Below are positions 19,215 through 28,042 of a DNA stretch of 64,000 bases, in pieces. The notes beneath the pieces were generated by a model that was not told where the DNA came from, searched no databases, and saw only the letters and a program-made list of their open reading frames with translations. Both the position numbers and the translations under genes were made by a program. Each line of letters starts with the position of its first letter. Position 1 is the stretch's first letter. Source of the DNA: an uncultured Prevotella sp. (GTDB taxonomy: Bacteria > Bacteroidota > Bacteroidia > Bacteroidales > Bacteroidaceae); NCBI GenBank assembly GCA_900322175.1, contig ONYZ01000003.1, forward strand, positions 1 through 64,000. The letters run 5' to 3'.

Positions 19215-20469
19215 GATAAAGATGATTCTGAACTACCTGTGGCTTCATGGATGGAAATACAGGGCTATAGAGCGGCAGCATAAGCGGTTGGTCCGTCAGT
19301 TGATACGTGAACACAGACCAATCAATGTAGTATTTATGGCTCTTGACATATCCCTTTGGCGATATCAGGAGATATACGAATTGATGGCTGCCGACCCTAG
19401 GTTCAATCCCACAATCGTCCTTTCTCCTTGCACATTGCGTGAGAATCCTGACAAGGATGCAGATGGTTTGCGACAGTTCTTCAACGAGAAGGGTATCCCA
19501 TATGTTGATTATAAGCATGGTGCGCCAGCATTTGACATTCGTAAGGAGTTGAATCCTGACATAATGTTTTATACTCAACCATACGAATATCTTTTGCAGA
19601 ACGAGCACGACTGTCGTCGATTCTATGATCGTTTGATATGCTATATGCCATACGGCTTCTGGTCGAGCACAGGTAAGCTTAGCTACGATTTGCATTTTCA
19701 TAATCAGGCTTGGCGACTGTATTACTCTACTAGTCTGCATCTTGCTGAGGCTAGAAAGGTTGCCACTAATAAGGGCAGAAATGTATGTGTAACTGGCTAT
19801 GCCAATGCTGATGAATACTTAAAGCCAGATCATCATAATGTTTGGAAAGCGATAGATGATGGCAAAGAGCGTAAACGTATCATCTGGGCACCACATTTCT
19901 CTATTATAAGTGAGAATTCTGCCTTTCCACCAAGAGCCAACTTCCTATGGATGGCAGAACTTATGCTATCGATAGCTCGTGAATACAAAGACCAGATACA
20001 GATAGCATTCAAACCTCATCCTGCACTGCTTACCCAATTGTATCAGCATAAGGATTGGGGTAAACAGCGTGCTGATGCCTATTATCAGCAGTGGAAGGAT
20101 ATGGAGAATACCCAACTAGAGGAGGGACAGTTTATCGATCTGTTTATGACCAGCGATGCAATGATACATGACAGTGGTTCATTTGCCGTAGAATACCATT
20201 ATTCTAAGAATCCTGTGATGTTTGTGTCTAAGGATATGTATCCTATAACTTCTGTATTGAGCGATTTTGGTAAACAGGCTTATGCGTTACATTATATTGG
20301 CAGTATTGAGGCTGATATCAGGAATTTCATAGAGCAACAGGTATTAGCCGGCGATGATCCTATGAAGGCTCAGCGAGAGGAGTTCTTCCAGAATTATCTA
20401 TTGCCACCAAATGGTAAGAGTGTGGCACAGAATGTAATCGACGATATAGTAGAATCACTTCAATTATAA
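19198..20469 (+). CDS. CDP-glycerol glycerophosphotransferase (TagF)-like transferase
   Basis: 423 residues related to the TagB/TagF family, which transfer phospho-polyols from CDP donors to a lipid-linked glycan on the cytoplasmic face. The diagnostic elements are the GT-B-like C-terminal half with IAFKPHPALLTQL and MTSDAMIHDSGSFAVEY, holding the conserved HP and HDSGS motifs. The substrate need not be CDP-glycerol. Given the upstream nucleotidyltransferase fusion, CDP-ethanolamine or a modified relative is a candidate. The first ATG overlaps the previous gene by 17 bases; an in-frame ATG at 19222 (MILNYLWLHGW), just after the upstream stop, is an equally plausible start. Confidence 0.78.
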   Translation: MKQGGKIKMILNYLWLHGWKYRAIERQHKRLVRQLIREHRPINVVFMALDISLWRYQEIYELMAADPRFNPTIVLSPCTLRENPDKDADGLRQFFNEKGIPYVDYKHGAPAFDIRKELNPDIMFYTQPYEYLLQNEHDCRRFYDRLICYMPYGFWSSTGKLSYDLHFHNQAWRLYYSTSLHLAEARKVATNKGRNVCVTGYANADEYLKPDHHNVWKAIDDGKERKRIIWAPHFSIISENSAFPPRANFLWMAELMLSIAREYKDQIQIAFKPHPALLTQLYQHKDWGKQRADAYYQQWKDMENTQLEEGQFIDLFMTSDAMIHDSGSFAVEYHYSKNPVMFVSKDMYPITSVLSDFGKQAYALHYIGSIEADIRNFIEQQVLAGDDPMKAQREEFFQNYLLPPNGKSVAQNVIDDIVESLQL

Positions 20470-20471
20470 TT

Positions 20472-21914
20472 ATGGCTGAGACACTGAAAGAGAAAACAGC
20501 AAAAGGCCTGCTTTGGGGAGGATTCAGCAACGGACTACAGCAAATTCTTGGACTGTTGTTTGGTATAATTCTGGCCCGTCGTCTGTCACAGGCCGACTAT
20601 GGTATGATAGGCGTGCTAGCCATTTTCTCTGCTGTTGCAGCCTGTATGCAGGAGGGTGGTTTTATAGCAGCACTAAACCGTAAGAAGGAAGTGACTCAGC
20701 GTGATTACAATGCAGTGTTCTGGATGAGTATCATCACCAGTATCTGTTTTTATCTGTTATTCTTCTTCTCAGCTCCACTTATTGCTGATTTCTACGATGA
20801 GCCACGACTCACTTCGTTGGCACGCTATTCGTTCCTGAGTTTCCTATTTGTAAGTTTCAGCATAGCTCCTCGTGCCTATATTTTCAGAAATATGATGGTT
20901 CGCCAGAGCAGTATCATATCGTTGGTATCGATGGCCTTGTCTGGTGTTGTAGGTATAATGATGGCTTATCAGGGCTATGCTTATTGGGGATTAGCCACTC
21001 AGAACATAGTATTTACACTTAGTGTGAGCGTGCTAAACTACTGGTTCTCTGGTTGGCGACCTTCATTGCATATCGATCTAAATCCTATTCGCGATATATT
21101 AGGTTTCAGTAGCAAATTGATAGTTACTAATATTGTGGTAGCGGCTAATACCAACTATCTTTCTGTATTATTGGGTAAGTTCTATACTGTCGATGAGGTA
21201 GGCGACTTTACGCAGGCTAACAAATGGAATACTATGGGCCATTCACTTATTACTAATATGCTGTATTCGATAGCGCAGCCTGTACTTACAAAGACTCAAA
21301 ATGAGCCAGAGCGACAGAAACAAGTGTTCCGCAAGTTGCTACGTTTTACAGCATTTATAGCCTTCCCTGCTATGCTATGTCTGTCGTTGATTAGCGAAGA
21401 GTTTATAGTAATACTTATCACAGATAAATGGCTTTCCAGTGCGCAAATGCTACGTGTGCTCTGTGTGTCAGGTGCTGTTATGCCTATCAGCTATCTGTTT
21501 TCTAATTTGCTTATCAGCAGTGGACGATCATCAGCCTATATGTGGTCTACATTGGGACTATGTGCTGTACAGTTGGTAATCTTAGGTTTTTGTGTACCAT
21601 TTGGTATCAACAGGATGGTGCAGGCTTATGCTATCGTTAATATTCTGTGGTTAGGCGTATGGTTCTGGTTGTCGCACAATGAGATAGGACTAAGTGTATC
21701 TGAGGCTGTTAAGGACATCTCACCATATCTGATACTCTCTGTTGTCATTGTGATAGCTACTTGGTTCGTTACACGTTCTGTAACCAATCTCTATGTATGT
21801 CTGGTACTCAGAGTTGCTATGGTGGCAGTAGCATATTGCTTGGCACTTTGGGTGCTGCGTTCTACTATTTTCAAGGAAGTTATCCTGTTCATTACTAAAA
21901 AGGAGATAAAATAA
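20472..21914 (+). CDS. Wzx-type polysaccharide flippase (MATE/MOP superfamily)
   Basis: 480-residue inner-membrane protein with about 14 hydrophobic helices and the usual opening KTAKGLLWGGFSNGLQQILGL followed by ARRLSQADYGMIGVLAIFS (split across helices 1-2). Such proteins flip undecaprenyl-linked glycans to the periplasm. It starts two bases after the TagF-like gene and its stop overlaps the next start (TAATG). This places it in the same glycan operon. Presence of a flippase argues that the operon makes an exported, lipid-linked surface polymer. Confidence 0.88.
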   Translation: MAETLKEKTAKGLLWGGFSNGLQQILGLLFGIILARRLSQADYGMIGVLAIFSAVAACMQEGGFIAALNRKKEVTQRDYNAVFWMSIITSICFYLLFFFSAPLIADFYDEPRLTSLARYSFLSFLFVSFSIAPRAYIFRNMMVRQSSIISLVSMALSGVVGIMMAYQGYAYWGLATQNIVFTLSVSVLNYWFSGWRPSLHIDLNPIRDILGFSSKLIVTNIVVAANTNYLSVLLGKFYTVDEVGDFTQANKWNTMGHSLITNMLYSIAQPVLTKTQNEPERQKQVFRKLLRFTAFIAFPAMLCLSLISEEFIVILITDKWLSSAQMLRVLCVSGAVMPISYLFSNLLISSGRSSAYMWSTLGLCAVQLVILGFCVPFGINRMVQAYAIVNILWLGVWFWLSHNEIGLSVSEAVKDISPYLILSVVIVIATWFVTRSVTNLYVCLVLRVAMVAVAYCLALWVLRSTIFKEVILFITKKEIK

Positions 21915-22933
21915 TGGGCAGAAAGACGCGTGATAGCAATATGGAGTTGCTTCGCATCGTAGCGATGCTTCTGGTGATGATGGTTCACGCCAGCTATCGT
22001 GCTCTGCCTCGTCCTGACGATGTAGCTGTGGCTGATAATCCATTGTCTGTATTCCTGCAGTTCCTTACTATCAGCTATACTGTTATTGGAGTAGATGTAT
22101 TCGTGATGCTGTCAGGATGGTATGGTATTCGTCCAAGAGTAATCCGATTATCAGAATTGGTGTTCCAACTCTTGTTCTTTGGAGTTGTATGTATAGGTAT
22201 AGAATATGTAGTAACAGGTCAAGCTCCATCTAAGATACTATTAAACCTTCTTCTGCTTAATTCTGGCAATTATTGGTTTGTTAAGGTATATCTGGCTCTA
22301 TATCTGTTTGCACCAGTACTTAATGCTTTTGCTGATGCGGCCAGTAATCGCCAGTTTGTGTGGGTGCTGGTGGGTATCTTTGGCTTCCAGATAGTGTATG
22401 GATGGGTGTTCGAGGCTACTGATTGGCTTCGTGCCGGCTATTCTTTACCATCGTTTATGGCGCTCTATCTGTTGGCTCGTTATATGCGTATACATCAGCC
22501 TTGGTTTACTAGGTTCAAAGCATCTACCGATCTCTGCTTATATATAGGTATAGGTGCATTCCTTACGTTGTCTGTATTCGTATTGCGGCATTATAACCTA
22601 GGTGGATTTCTGTTCTTCTACAATAGTCCTGTTGTGGTATTAGAGGCAATGTTCTTCCTGCTGTTCTTCAGCAAACTGAGCTTCAGCAGTAAATGTGTTA
22701 ACTGGGTAGCTGCCTCCGCCTTGGCTGTTTATCTTACTCACTCCAACAGCTATCTTGCCAAGTATTACGATGGTACCATTCTGAGATGGACTGCTGAATT
22801 GACTTACTTGCAGTTTATCATATATTGCATCACGCTTATTGTAACAGTATTCTGTGCTTCTATCCTGATAGATAAGGTGCGACTGCTGTTTTGGAACCCT
22901 ATACAAAACCGTTTTAATAAAAGAGAAAGATGA
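21914..22933 (+). CDS. Acyltransferase 3 family membrane protein (glycan O-acyltransferase)
   Basis: 339 residues, about ten membrane helices. The N-terminal signature RDSNMELLRIVAMLLVMMVH contains the His of helix 1 that acyltransferase-3 (OafA/WecH-like) proteins use in acyl transfer. Such proteins acetylate or otherwise acylate sugars of lipopolysaccharide or capsule. Coupled by a one-base overlap upstream and an ATGA overlap downstream. The specific sugar and acyl donor are unknown. Confidence 0.83.
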   Translation: MGRKTRDSNMELLRIVAMLLVMMVHASYRALPRPDDVAVADNPLSVFLQFLTISYTVIGVDVFVMLSGWYGIRPRVIRLSELVFQLLFFGVVCIGIEYVVTGQAPSKILLNLLLLNSGNYWFVKVYLALYLFAPVLNAFADAASNRQFVWVLVGIFGFQIVYGWVFEATDWLRAGYSLPSFMALYLLARYMRIHQPWFTRFKASTDLCLYIGIGAFLTLSVFVLRHYNLGGFLFFYNSPVVVLEAMFFLLFFSKLSFSSKCVNWVAASALAVYLTHSNSYLAKYYDGTILRWTAELTYLQFIIYCITLIVTVFCASILIDKVRLLFWNPIQNRFNKRER

Positions 22934-23958
22934 TGGAAAAGTATCCCTATAAGACAGATATTGCTGTATTGTTGCTGTTCTTTACTCGCAATGATACCTT
23001 TCAGAAGGTGTTCGACGAAGTGCGCAAGGCTCGTCCTTCAAGACTGTTTCTGTTCCAAGACGGCCCTCGTGGCGAGCGCGATATGGCTGGAATCGAGGCT
23101 TGTCGCCAGATAGTTAGCGATGAGAATATCGATTGGGAGTGCGAGGTGCATCGTAACTATCAGACCCAGAACCTTGGCTGTATGATTGCTGGTCATACAT
23201 CGCACAAATGGGCTTTCTCACTAGCTGATAAGTGTATGGTGATTGAGGATGATGTTGTGCCTTCGCAGTCTTTCTTTCCTTTCTGCAAGGAGATGCTTGA
23301 CCGTTATGAGCATGATGAGCGTATTACGATGATATCAGGTTTTAATATAGACGAAGTTACGCCTGATGTTCCTTACGATTATTTCTATACTTCAGCCTTC
23401 TGCATTTGGGGCTGGGCTTCGTGGCGCAGAGTTGTCGACCAGTGGGATAGTGCTTATTCCTTCCTCGATGATGAGTTTAGTATGCGACAACTCGATGCTC
23501 TTATCCGTCAGCGTGGATATCGCAAGAGTTTTATCAAGATGTGCAAGGATCATCGCGATAGCGGACATCCTCAGTTCGAGAGTGTGTTCTGGTCTACAAT
23601 GCTCTTCAACTCAGGGCTTGCCATCATGCCTACCAAGAATATGATAAACAATATCGGCGCAACTGATGACTCTGCTCATTACTCGCAGTTCAAGACAATG
23701 CCTCGACGCATAAAGCGATTATTTACTATGAAGCGTTTCGAGCTGGAATTCCCATTGAAACATCCTCGCTATGTGATAGAGGAGGCGGGCTATTGGAAAC
23801 GATTCTACGTGGCCAACGGATGGGATTGTCCTTGGATTAAGATAGGTCGCTCGATGGAGGAACTATGGCTTAACCTTCGATACGGCAATTTCAGATTTAT
23901 CTTTAAATCTATAGCTCGTCGTATACGTATATTGACTGGTAAGGAGAAATTTATCTAA
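22930..23958 (+). CDS. Glycosyltransferase, GT-A/GT2-like
   Basis: 342 residues. It opens with a GT-A-like fold (DIAVLLLFFTRNDTFQKVFDEV, quoted here by its parts DIAVLLLFFTRND and TFQKVFDEV), followed by RLFLFQDGPRGERD and the metal/donor region MVIEDDVVPSQSFFPFCKEML. This pattern is found in nucleotide-diphospho-sugar transferases of cell-surface clusters, sometimes annotated HlpA-like. It is the last gene of the + strand glycan operon and its stop is one base from the convergent gene's stop, with no visible hairpin between. The sugar and linkage are not predictable. Confidence 0.78.
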   Translation: MMEKYPYKTDIAVLLLFFTRNDTFQKVFDEVRKARPSRLFLFQDGPRGERDMAGIEACRQIVSDENIDWECEVHRNYQTQNLGCMIAGHTSHKWAFSLADKCMVIEDDVVPSQSFFPFCKEMLDRYEHDERITMISGFNIDEVTPDVPYDYFYTSAFCIWGWASWRRVVDQWDSAYSFLDDEFSMRQLDALIRQRGYRKSFIKMCKDHRDSGHPQFESVFWSTMLFNSGLAIMPTKNMINNIGATDDSAHYSQFKTMPRRIKRLFTMKRFELEFPLKHPRYVIEEAGYWKRFYVANGWDCPWIKIGRSMEELWLNLRYGNFRFIFKSIARRIRILTGKEKFI

Positions 23959-23959
23959 A

Positions 23960-25360
23960 TCAGATAGTTGCTCTGATAGGCGATAACAGGAAATCTGTAA
24001 GCAGATAGCCATTATATATAAATAGGTATAGCATCAGTACTACCACACTGATGCGAAGCCATCGTGTTTGATACTCTCTCAGCAAGAATGCTGTGGCTAT
24101 TGGCAACACAAACATATAGTGTGGAGCCATAATAAACACCTCGTTGAGGCCAAATCCCAGTCCTACGTGTATGAACATATCAAAGGCCATACACGACAGA
24201 CAGAGCCAAAGGAAACGGCTCTTACGACCAAACCAGATGCCTGCAACAGCTAATAGAAGTATCAATCCCTCTATTACATAATTCAGTGTCCACCTGTACT
24301 TAACAAACACAGGACGACGCACCAAGGTATCTTCCAACAGGTAATCCTGATGGAACTGTAGCGACTCGCCAAACAGATTTTCGTATGCCGACTCCCAGCG
24401 CGATGTTGAGATGTCAGTCCATTTCAAGAATCCATGGTCCTCCATAGGCTTGCCAGTCTTGGCTGCCTGGCGCTTAAGTCGTTGTTCACGCTTTGCTTTC
24501 TTCTCATCATATTGTGCTTTCTCTTCTGTAGTCATTTTAGCTACACGAGCTTTTTCCTTTTCTGCTATACGTGCTTTAAGTTCTGCACGTGCTTTTTCCT
24601 TGGGCAACACATAGGTGCGATACTCCCATGTGGCTGTACCCCATAGTAATGCAGCAGGTAGGATAACTGCCAACAACAGGTATTTGGGACGGAAGAAATC
24701 GCGCAGGTTTACAAAGAAACCTGACAGGAACACCTTTATGCCATTACTCAGCGTAACACCAGCTGTGATGTAGAAAAATAAAGCTGATTGCCACCACTTG
24801 AACTCTCTGCGCTTCTTGATGCACACGCCTGAGATGTAAAGCGTTATTAGCAACAGAAACATTGATATCGTAAAGTGATCGGGCACGATTACTGACATCA
24901 GGATATATGCAAACGAAAAGAAATAGGCAGTAAGCAACGTGGCATTCCATCGATGCAACTCTATTACCTCGCGATGTATACGATACATAAAGATGTAAGA
25001 GTAATACGAGCAGAATATCAGCAATGCAGCCACCAGATACTGCACGCAGTTAACACCAAGCATCCAAGTGAGCGCCTGGTTTATCAGCCATAGAGGCCAT
25101 ATCATAAACGATAGTAAAGGATGGCGATACACTTGATAAACTGCATCCCAATCTGTCACACCCATATATGTCAGCGGATCGTAACCTGACAGGTGCAACT
25201 CGCGTTCGAATGTCTTGAAATAAGGACCAAAACCTGGTTGCATAAACAGTTCGTGCATGCGATAGATAAACAGCGCATTGAGTGCTATGATAACTATCAT
25301 GGCAATAGCCGACTGGATGCGCTCCTCTGGCTTAATCTTGAATATCTTTAGTGGTGTCAT
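23960..25360 (-). CDS. Multi-pass membrane protein of DUF6080 type (GT-C-like)
   Basis: 466 residues with around nine membrane helices and a large charged insert (about residues 255-315: KEKARAELKARIAEKEKARVA, given by its ends KEKARAELK and EKEKARVAK) that should form a coiled coil between helices. The overall layout, with a long first extracytoplasmic loop (GYDPLTYMGVTDWDAVYQVY), resembles GT-C mannosyltransferase-like proteins and the Prevotella family I recall as DUF6080. A glycosyl- or phosphotransfer role is only inferred. It is the last gene of the yicC operon, beginning two bases after the HAD phosphatase stop. Confidence 0.6.
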   Translation of the reverse strand: MTPLKIFKIKPEERIQSAIAMIVIIALNALFIYRMHELFMQPGFGPYFKTFERELHLSGYDPLTYMGVTDWDAVYQVYRHPLLSFMIWPLWLINQALTWMLGVNCVQYLVAALLIFCSYYSYIFMYRIHREVIELHRWNATLLTAYFFSFAYILMSVIVPDHFTISMFLLLITLYISGVCIKKRREFKWWQSALFFYITAGVTLSNGIKVFLSGFFVNLRDFFRPKYLLLAVILPAALLWGTATWEYRTYVLPKEKARAELKARIAEKEKARVAKMTTEEKAQYDEKKAKREQRLKRQAAKTGKPMEDHGFLKWTDISTSRWESAYENLFGESLQFHQDYLLEDTLVRRPVFVKYRWTLNYVIEGLILLLAVAGIWFGRKSRFLWLCLSCMAFDMFIHVGLGFGLNEVFIMAPHYMFVLPIATAFLLREYQTRWLRISVVVLMLYLFIYNGYLLTDFLLSPIRATI

Positions 25361-25362
25361 CG

Positions 25363-25944
25363 TTATCTGAATGGTTTAAAATATGATTCATCTGCAAATG
25401 CCAGCATCTCCTTGTCGCCACGACTGTCGCCATAAGCTGTCAGGTGGTAATCTTGGCGATTAGGATAGAGTGAGAGTATGCGGTTTACCTTTTCCTGGCC
25501 ATAGCAGTTCTTGGTCATGAATCGGCCTGTCAACTTGCCGTCGATAACCTCTATCTGCGTGCCAAGTACCTTTACTGGTGGAAAGAATGGCTGTACCCAG
25601 TTATCGATAGATGCGCTTACTATCAGCACTTCTGAATCTTCGTTCTGGGCTTGCTGTATTGCCTTAATTCCTGCAGGGCGTAATAGATGCTTGGATGAGG
25701 CTGCAAACGCCTTACAGAGGGCGTTAAAATCATCAAGTGTAGTATCTTTAAAGAAATGCTCAAAAACCTTCTGTTTGGCTTTATAATTAGGGTATAGCCC
25801 AAATTTCATCATTACCAGCAGATGGGCATAACGCAGAAATCCCAATCCAAGGGCCATCGAACCTTTGGCATAACGGATAAACTCTATCAACGTATCCTTG
25901 GTTGTTAGCGTTCCGTCAAAGTCGAATGCGTATATCTTCTTCAT
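25363..25944 (-). CDS. HAD-IB family phosphatase (SerB-like)
   Basis: 193 residues. HAD motif I is at the start (YAFDFDGTLTTKDTL, nucleophile and acid/base Asp), motif II is VSASIDNWVQPFF, and motif III/IV is YGDSRGDKEMLAFAD. The helical cap after motif I is of the phosphoserine phosphatase/HAD-IB type. Likely cytosolic, releasing phosphate from a small phospho-metabolite. Its start overlaps the upstream acyltransferase stop by four bases (ATGA). In this operon it may serve glycan or phospholipid head-group metabolism, but the substrate is unknown. Confidence 0.8.
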   Translation of the reverse strand: MKKIYAFDFDGTLTTKDTLIEFIRYAKGSMALGLGFLRYAHLLVMMKFGLYPNYKAKQKVFEHFFKDTTLDDFNALCKAFAASSKHLLRPAGIKAIQQAQNEDSEVLIVSASIDNWVQPFFPPVKVLGTQIEVIDGKLTGRFMTKNCYGQEKVNRILSLYPNRQDYHLTAYGDSRGDKEMLAFADESYFKPFR

Positions 25945-26924
25945 GCTCTAATCACAAGTTTAAGTACTTTCTGCAACACCCAAGCCAGTGGGATGGTTAT
26001 CACGATAGTGAGTAGTGCTGTTAGCCAATATCCCAGATGATAAGGCACTATATACGCCATCACAAAGTGATTGTGTATCAGATATGCCTCGAGACTGAGT
26101 GCTCCAAAGAATGCACAGAAGCGGTTGAACCACTTTGGTGTGCGACGGAACACACGATTAAGCATCAGTATCAGAGTGATGGTGAACGGGATATATATCA
26201 TGCGCTCTACAAACAGAGGGAATCGTCCGTGAGTCATCTGTTCCAGATATATGCACGAACTGAATGTGGCCAGAAACAGCAGGAGTACCATCCATATACC
26301 TGCACCATCTATCTTTGTCTCGCGTCGCACTAGTTCGCCACAGTTTATGCCTATAAAGAATATAGGTACGCGACTCCAGAATATCTCGATATGTCCCACA
26401 GCCTGGTGCAATGGCGCAATCCACTGTACCCAGATGCACCACAATATCATTATCACAGGCAGCCATTTGTAGATAGGATGCCGCTCGATCAGTCGCATAT
26501 ATGGTGGCGCCCATAGGTATAGCATCATGATGGCAGGGATGTACCAGAAGGTTAGCTCGTCGTTCAGCCAGAAATCCCAGTTGATAGCAATGTCGCCTAT
26601 CAGGTCGATATAGTTGCCAAAGTGCCAGTCGAACCTTGGCAGATAATACAGCGAAGCCATCACCAGCCAAGCTGGATATATGCGAAGCAGACGACGCTTG
26701 TAGAAGCGCCATACATCAGGATTCTTGACCCACGAGAACCAAAGACCTATGCCGCTAAGAAAAAGGAACATATCCACCCCAACGTTTCCACATCTGCGCA
26801 AGCCAAAAAACTCGTTGCTGCGAGCTAACGGCACGTGGAAGAGTATGATGAACAGCATAGCAGCTCCCATCAACTCGCCGCGATAGCGACTAACGTTGGC
26901 CAGTTCTATATCCTTAATCTTCAT
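25941..26924 (-). CDS. Acyltransferase 3 family membrane protein
   Basis: 327 residues from the ATG at 26924, chosen because it forms an ATGA overlap with the upstream stop and because the longer open frame has no family similarity. The N-terminal NVSRYRGELMGAAMLFIILFH carries the helix-1 His, and VGVDMFLFLSGIGLW is the second signature. About ten membrane helices follow. Probably O-acylates a surface sugar. Two further proteins of this family are nearby (21914-22933 and 26921-28042), so the polymer is probably acylated in more than one position. Confidence 0.83.
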   Translation of the reverse strand: MKIKDIELANVSRYRGELMGAAMLFIILFHVPLARSNEFFGLRRCGNVGVDMFLFLSGIGLWFSWVKNPDVWRFYKRRLLRIYPAWLVMASLYYLPRFDWHFGNYIDLIGDIAINWDFWLNDELTFWYIPAIMMLYLWAPPYMRLIERHPIYKWLPVIMILWCIWVQWIAPLHQAVGHIEIFWSRVPIFFIGINCGELVRRETKIDGAGIWMVLLLFLATFSSCIYLEQMTHGRFPLFVERMIYIPFTITLILMLNRVFRRTPKWFNRFCAFFGALSLEAYLIHNHFVMAYIVPYHLGYWLTALLTIVITIPLAWVLQKVLKLVIRA

Positions 26925-28042
26925 AGTTTGGGTGATGGGATACGGTCGATAATCTGCTTTACGGCCCACGACAGGGCTATAGTTGCAATGACATAAAGCA
27001 TCAGTCCGTCGTAGATGTCCTGTTTCCAGGCCACAGTGATAAAGAGTTTGCGTGCTATGGGATGGGCCACAAACATAGCAGCCGAAATAGATCCTATCCA
27101 AGTGATGACGCTAAGCATCCACTTTGGCATAATCTTTACAAGTGCGATGGTGCCTATGATGATGACCACAGGTATCCAGAACCACGCCTGGAAACTGTAG
27201 CACATAGCAAAGGTAAGTGCTATAGACAGAATAGCTGTTAACCACCAAGCTATTTGTTCCCAACCTGGGAATAATTCATTCCCAGTGTGGGAATATTTCA
27301 TTCCCAACGTGGGAATTCTTGCCACGATTATACCTAGTCCAAACGGAAGCATACCTCCGATGGAGTTATAACGCAGTCTGTTGAGTGTTTCGCCCTCAGG
27401 ATCGCAGAATGCTTGTAGCAGCCAACAGATGGCTATTAACCCTACAACCCACCACGAATTGCGACGATAAAGCAGCAATCTGTAAATGATGTACAGCTGA
27501 ATCATCAGTCCAAAGAACCAATATATGCCTGGCCAGATGATGCGATCGGGCTCTGGCAGCACATTGATATACATTGCCAGTTGGGCCACAACATTATACC
27601 AATGGAACTGGAATCGCCCAGGGGTAAGCATGTCAACGATGATAAACAGCGAGAAGCCCACTATCAGCATCCTCAACAGTTTAAGATAGTTGTATCGCAC
27701 AAAAGAATCAAGGGGACAGGTCGCTTGATTCGCTTCGCCGAAGCGATCATGGACCTGTCCCCTTGATTCTTGCTCATACTTCTTCACAAGTCCAAAGCCG
27801 CTCAGAAACAAGAATACAGGCACACCATAATGACCAAAGTAAGACAGCAGATGAACAGGCAAGAGCTCGTCAGGATTGGTCAGCGCGTTCCAAAGTCGGT
27901 CGTTGTTGGATGCAAAGAACTGATACTCGTTCTCCTTCACAATCTTGCCGATAAAGTGGCAATAGTTGTGAAGTACGATGGCCAGAATAGCTATTCCTCG
28001 CATCGCTGTACACTCGGCACGCGAAAGTAGTTCCTGTTTCAT
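26921..28042 (-). CDS. Acyltransferase 3 family membrane protein with two in-frame palindromic inserts
   Basis: 373 residues. The family signature CTAMRGIAILAIVLHNY (helix-1 His) and GHYGVPVFLFLSGFGLVKKY are intact. Directly after this second helix the frame runs through a ~67-base palindromic element (27704-27770) that encodes a hydrophilic peptide ESRGQVHD...NQATCPLDS, which no other acyltransferase here has. Further on, three 22-bp palindromic units (27251-27316) encode 22 residues (from ARIPTLGM to FPGWEQ) in another loop. Both inserts keep the reading frame and fall outside predicted membrane helices, so the enzyme may still work. Coupled by ATGA overlaps to both neighbours. Confidence 0.85.
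   Translation of the reverse strand: MKQELLSRAECTAMRGIAILAIVLHNYCHFIGKIVKENEYQFFASNNDRLWNALTNPDELLPVHLLSYFGHYGVPVFLFLSGFGLVKKYEQESRGQVHDRFGEANQATCPLDSFVRYNYLKLLRMLIVGFSLFIIVDMLTPGRFQFHWYNVVAQLAMYINVLPEPDRIIWPGIYWFFGLMIQLYIIYRLLLYRRNSWWVVGLIAICWLLQAFCDPEGETLNRLRYNSIGGMLPFGLGIIVARIPTLGMKYSHTGNELFPGWEQIAWWLTAILSIALTFAMCYSFQAWFWIPVVIIIGTIALVKIMPKWMLSVITWIGSISAAMFVAHPIARKLFITVAWKQDIYDGLMLYVIATIALSWAVKQIIDRIPSPKL
27251..27316. repeat. Three tandem 22-bp palindromic units inside the acyltransferase gene
   Basis: Units at 27251-27272, 27273-27294 and 27295-27316, each with the core TTCCCAnnnTGGGAA and a short A/T spacer. The period of 22 is not a multiple of three, so each unit is read in a different frame; only a set of three (66 bases) preserves the frame, as seen. 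Confidence 0.85.
27704..27770. repeat. 67-bp palindromic element inserted in frame in the acyltransferase gene (copy 1)
   Basis: Perfect 19-bp arms AGAATCAAGGGGACAGGTC (27704-27722) and its complement at 27752-27770 enclose a second hairpin CGCTTCG/CGAAGCG (27731-27745). The same family occurs at 56840-56904 in the glycerate kinase gene, read in the same frame relative to the repeat. Confidence 0.9.

Noticed and set aside
24411..24614. Coiled-coil-coding segment in the DUF6080-like gene as a possible inserted repeat
   Set aside because: It is Lys/Glu/Ala-rich but shows no palindromic DNA or fixed period, so it is taken as a normal variable loop of the protein.
26158..26712. Open frame of 184 codons overlapping an acyltransferase gene on the same strand
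   Set aside because: It is a different frame of the well-supported acyltransferase and carries no family signature.
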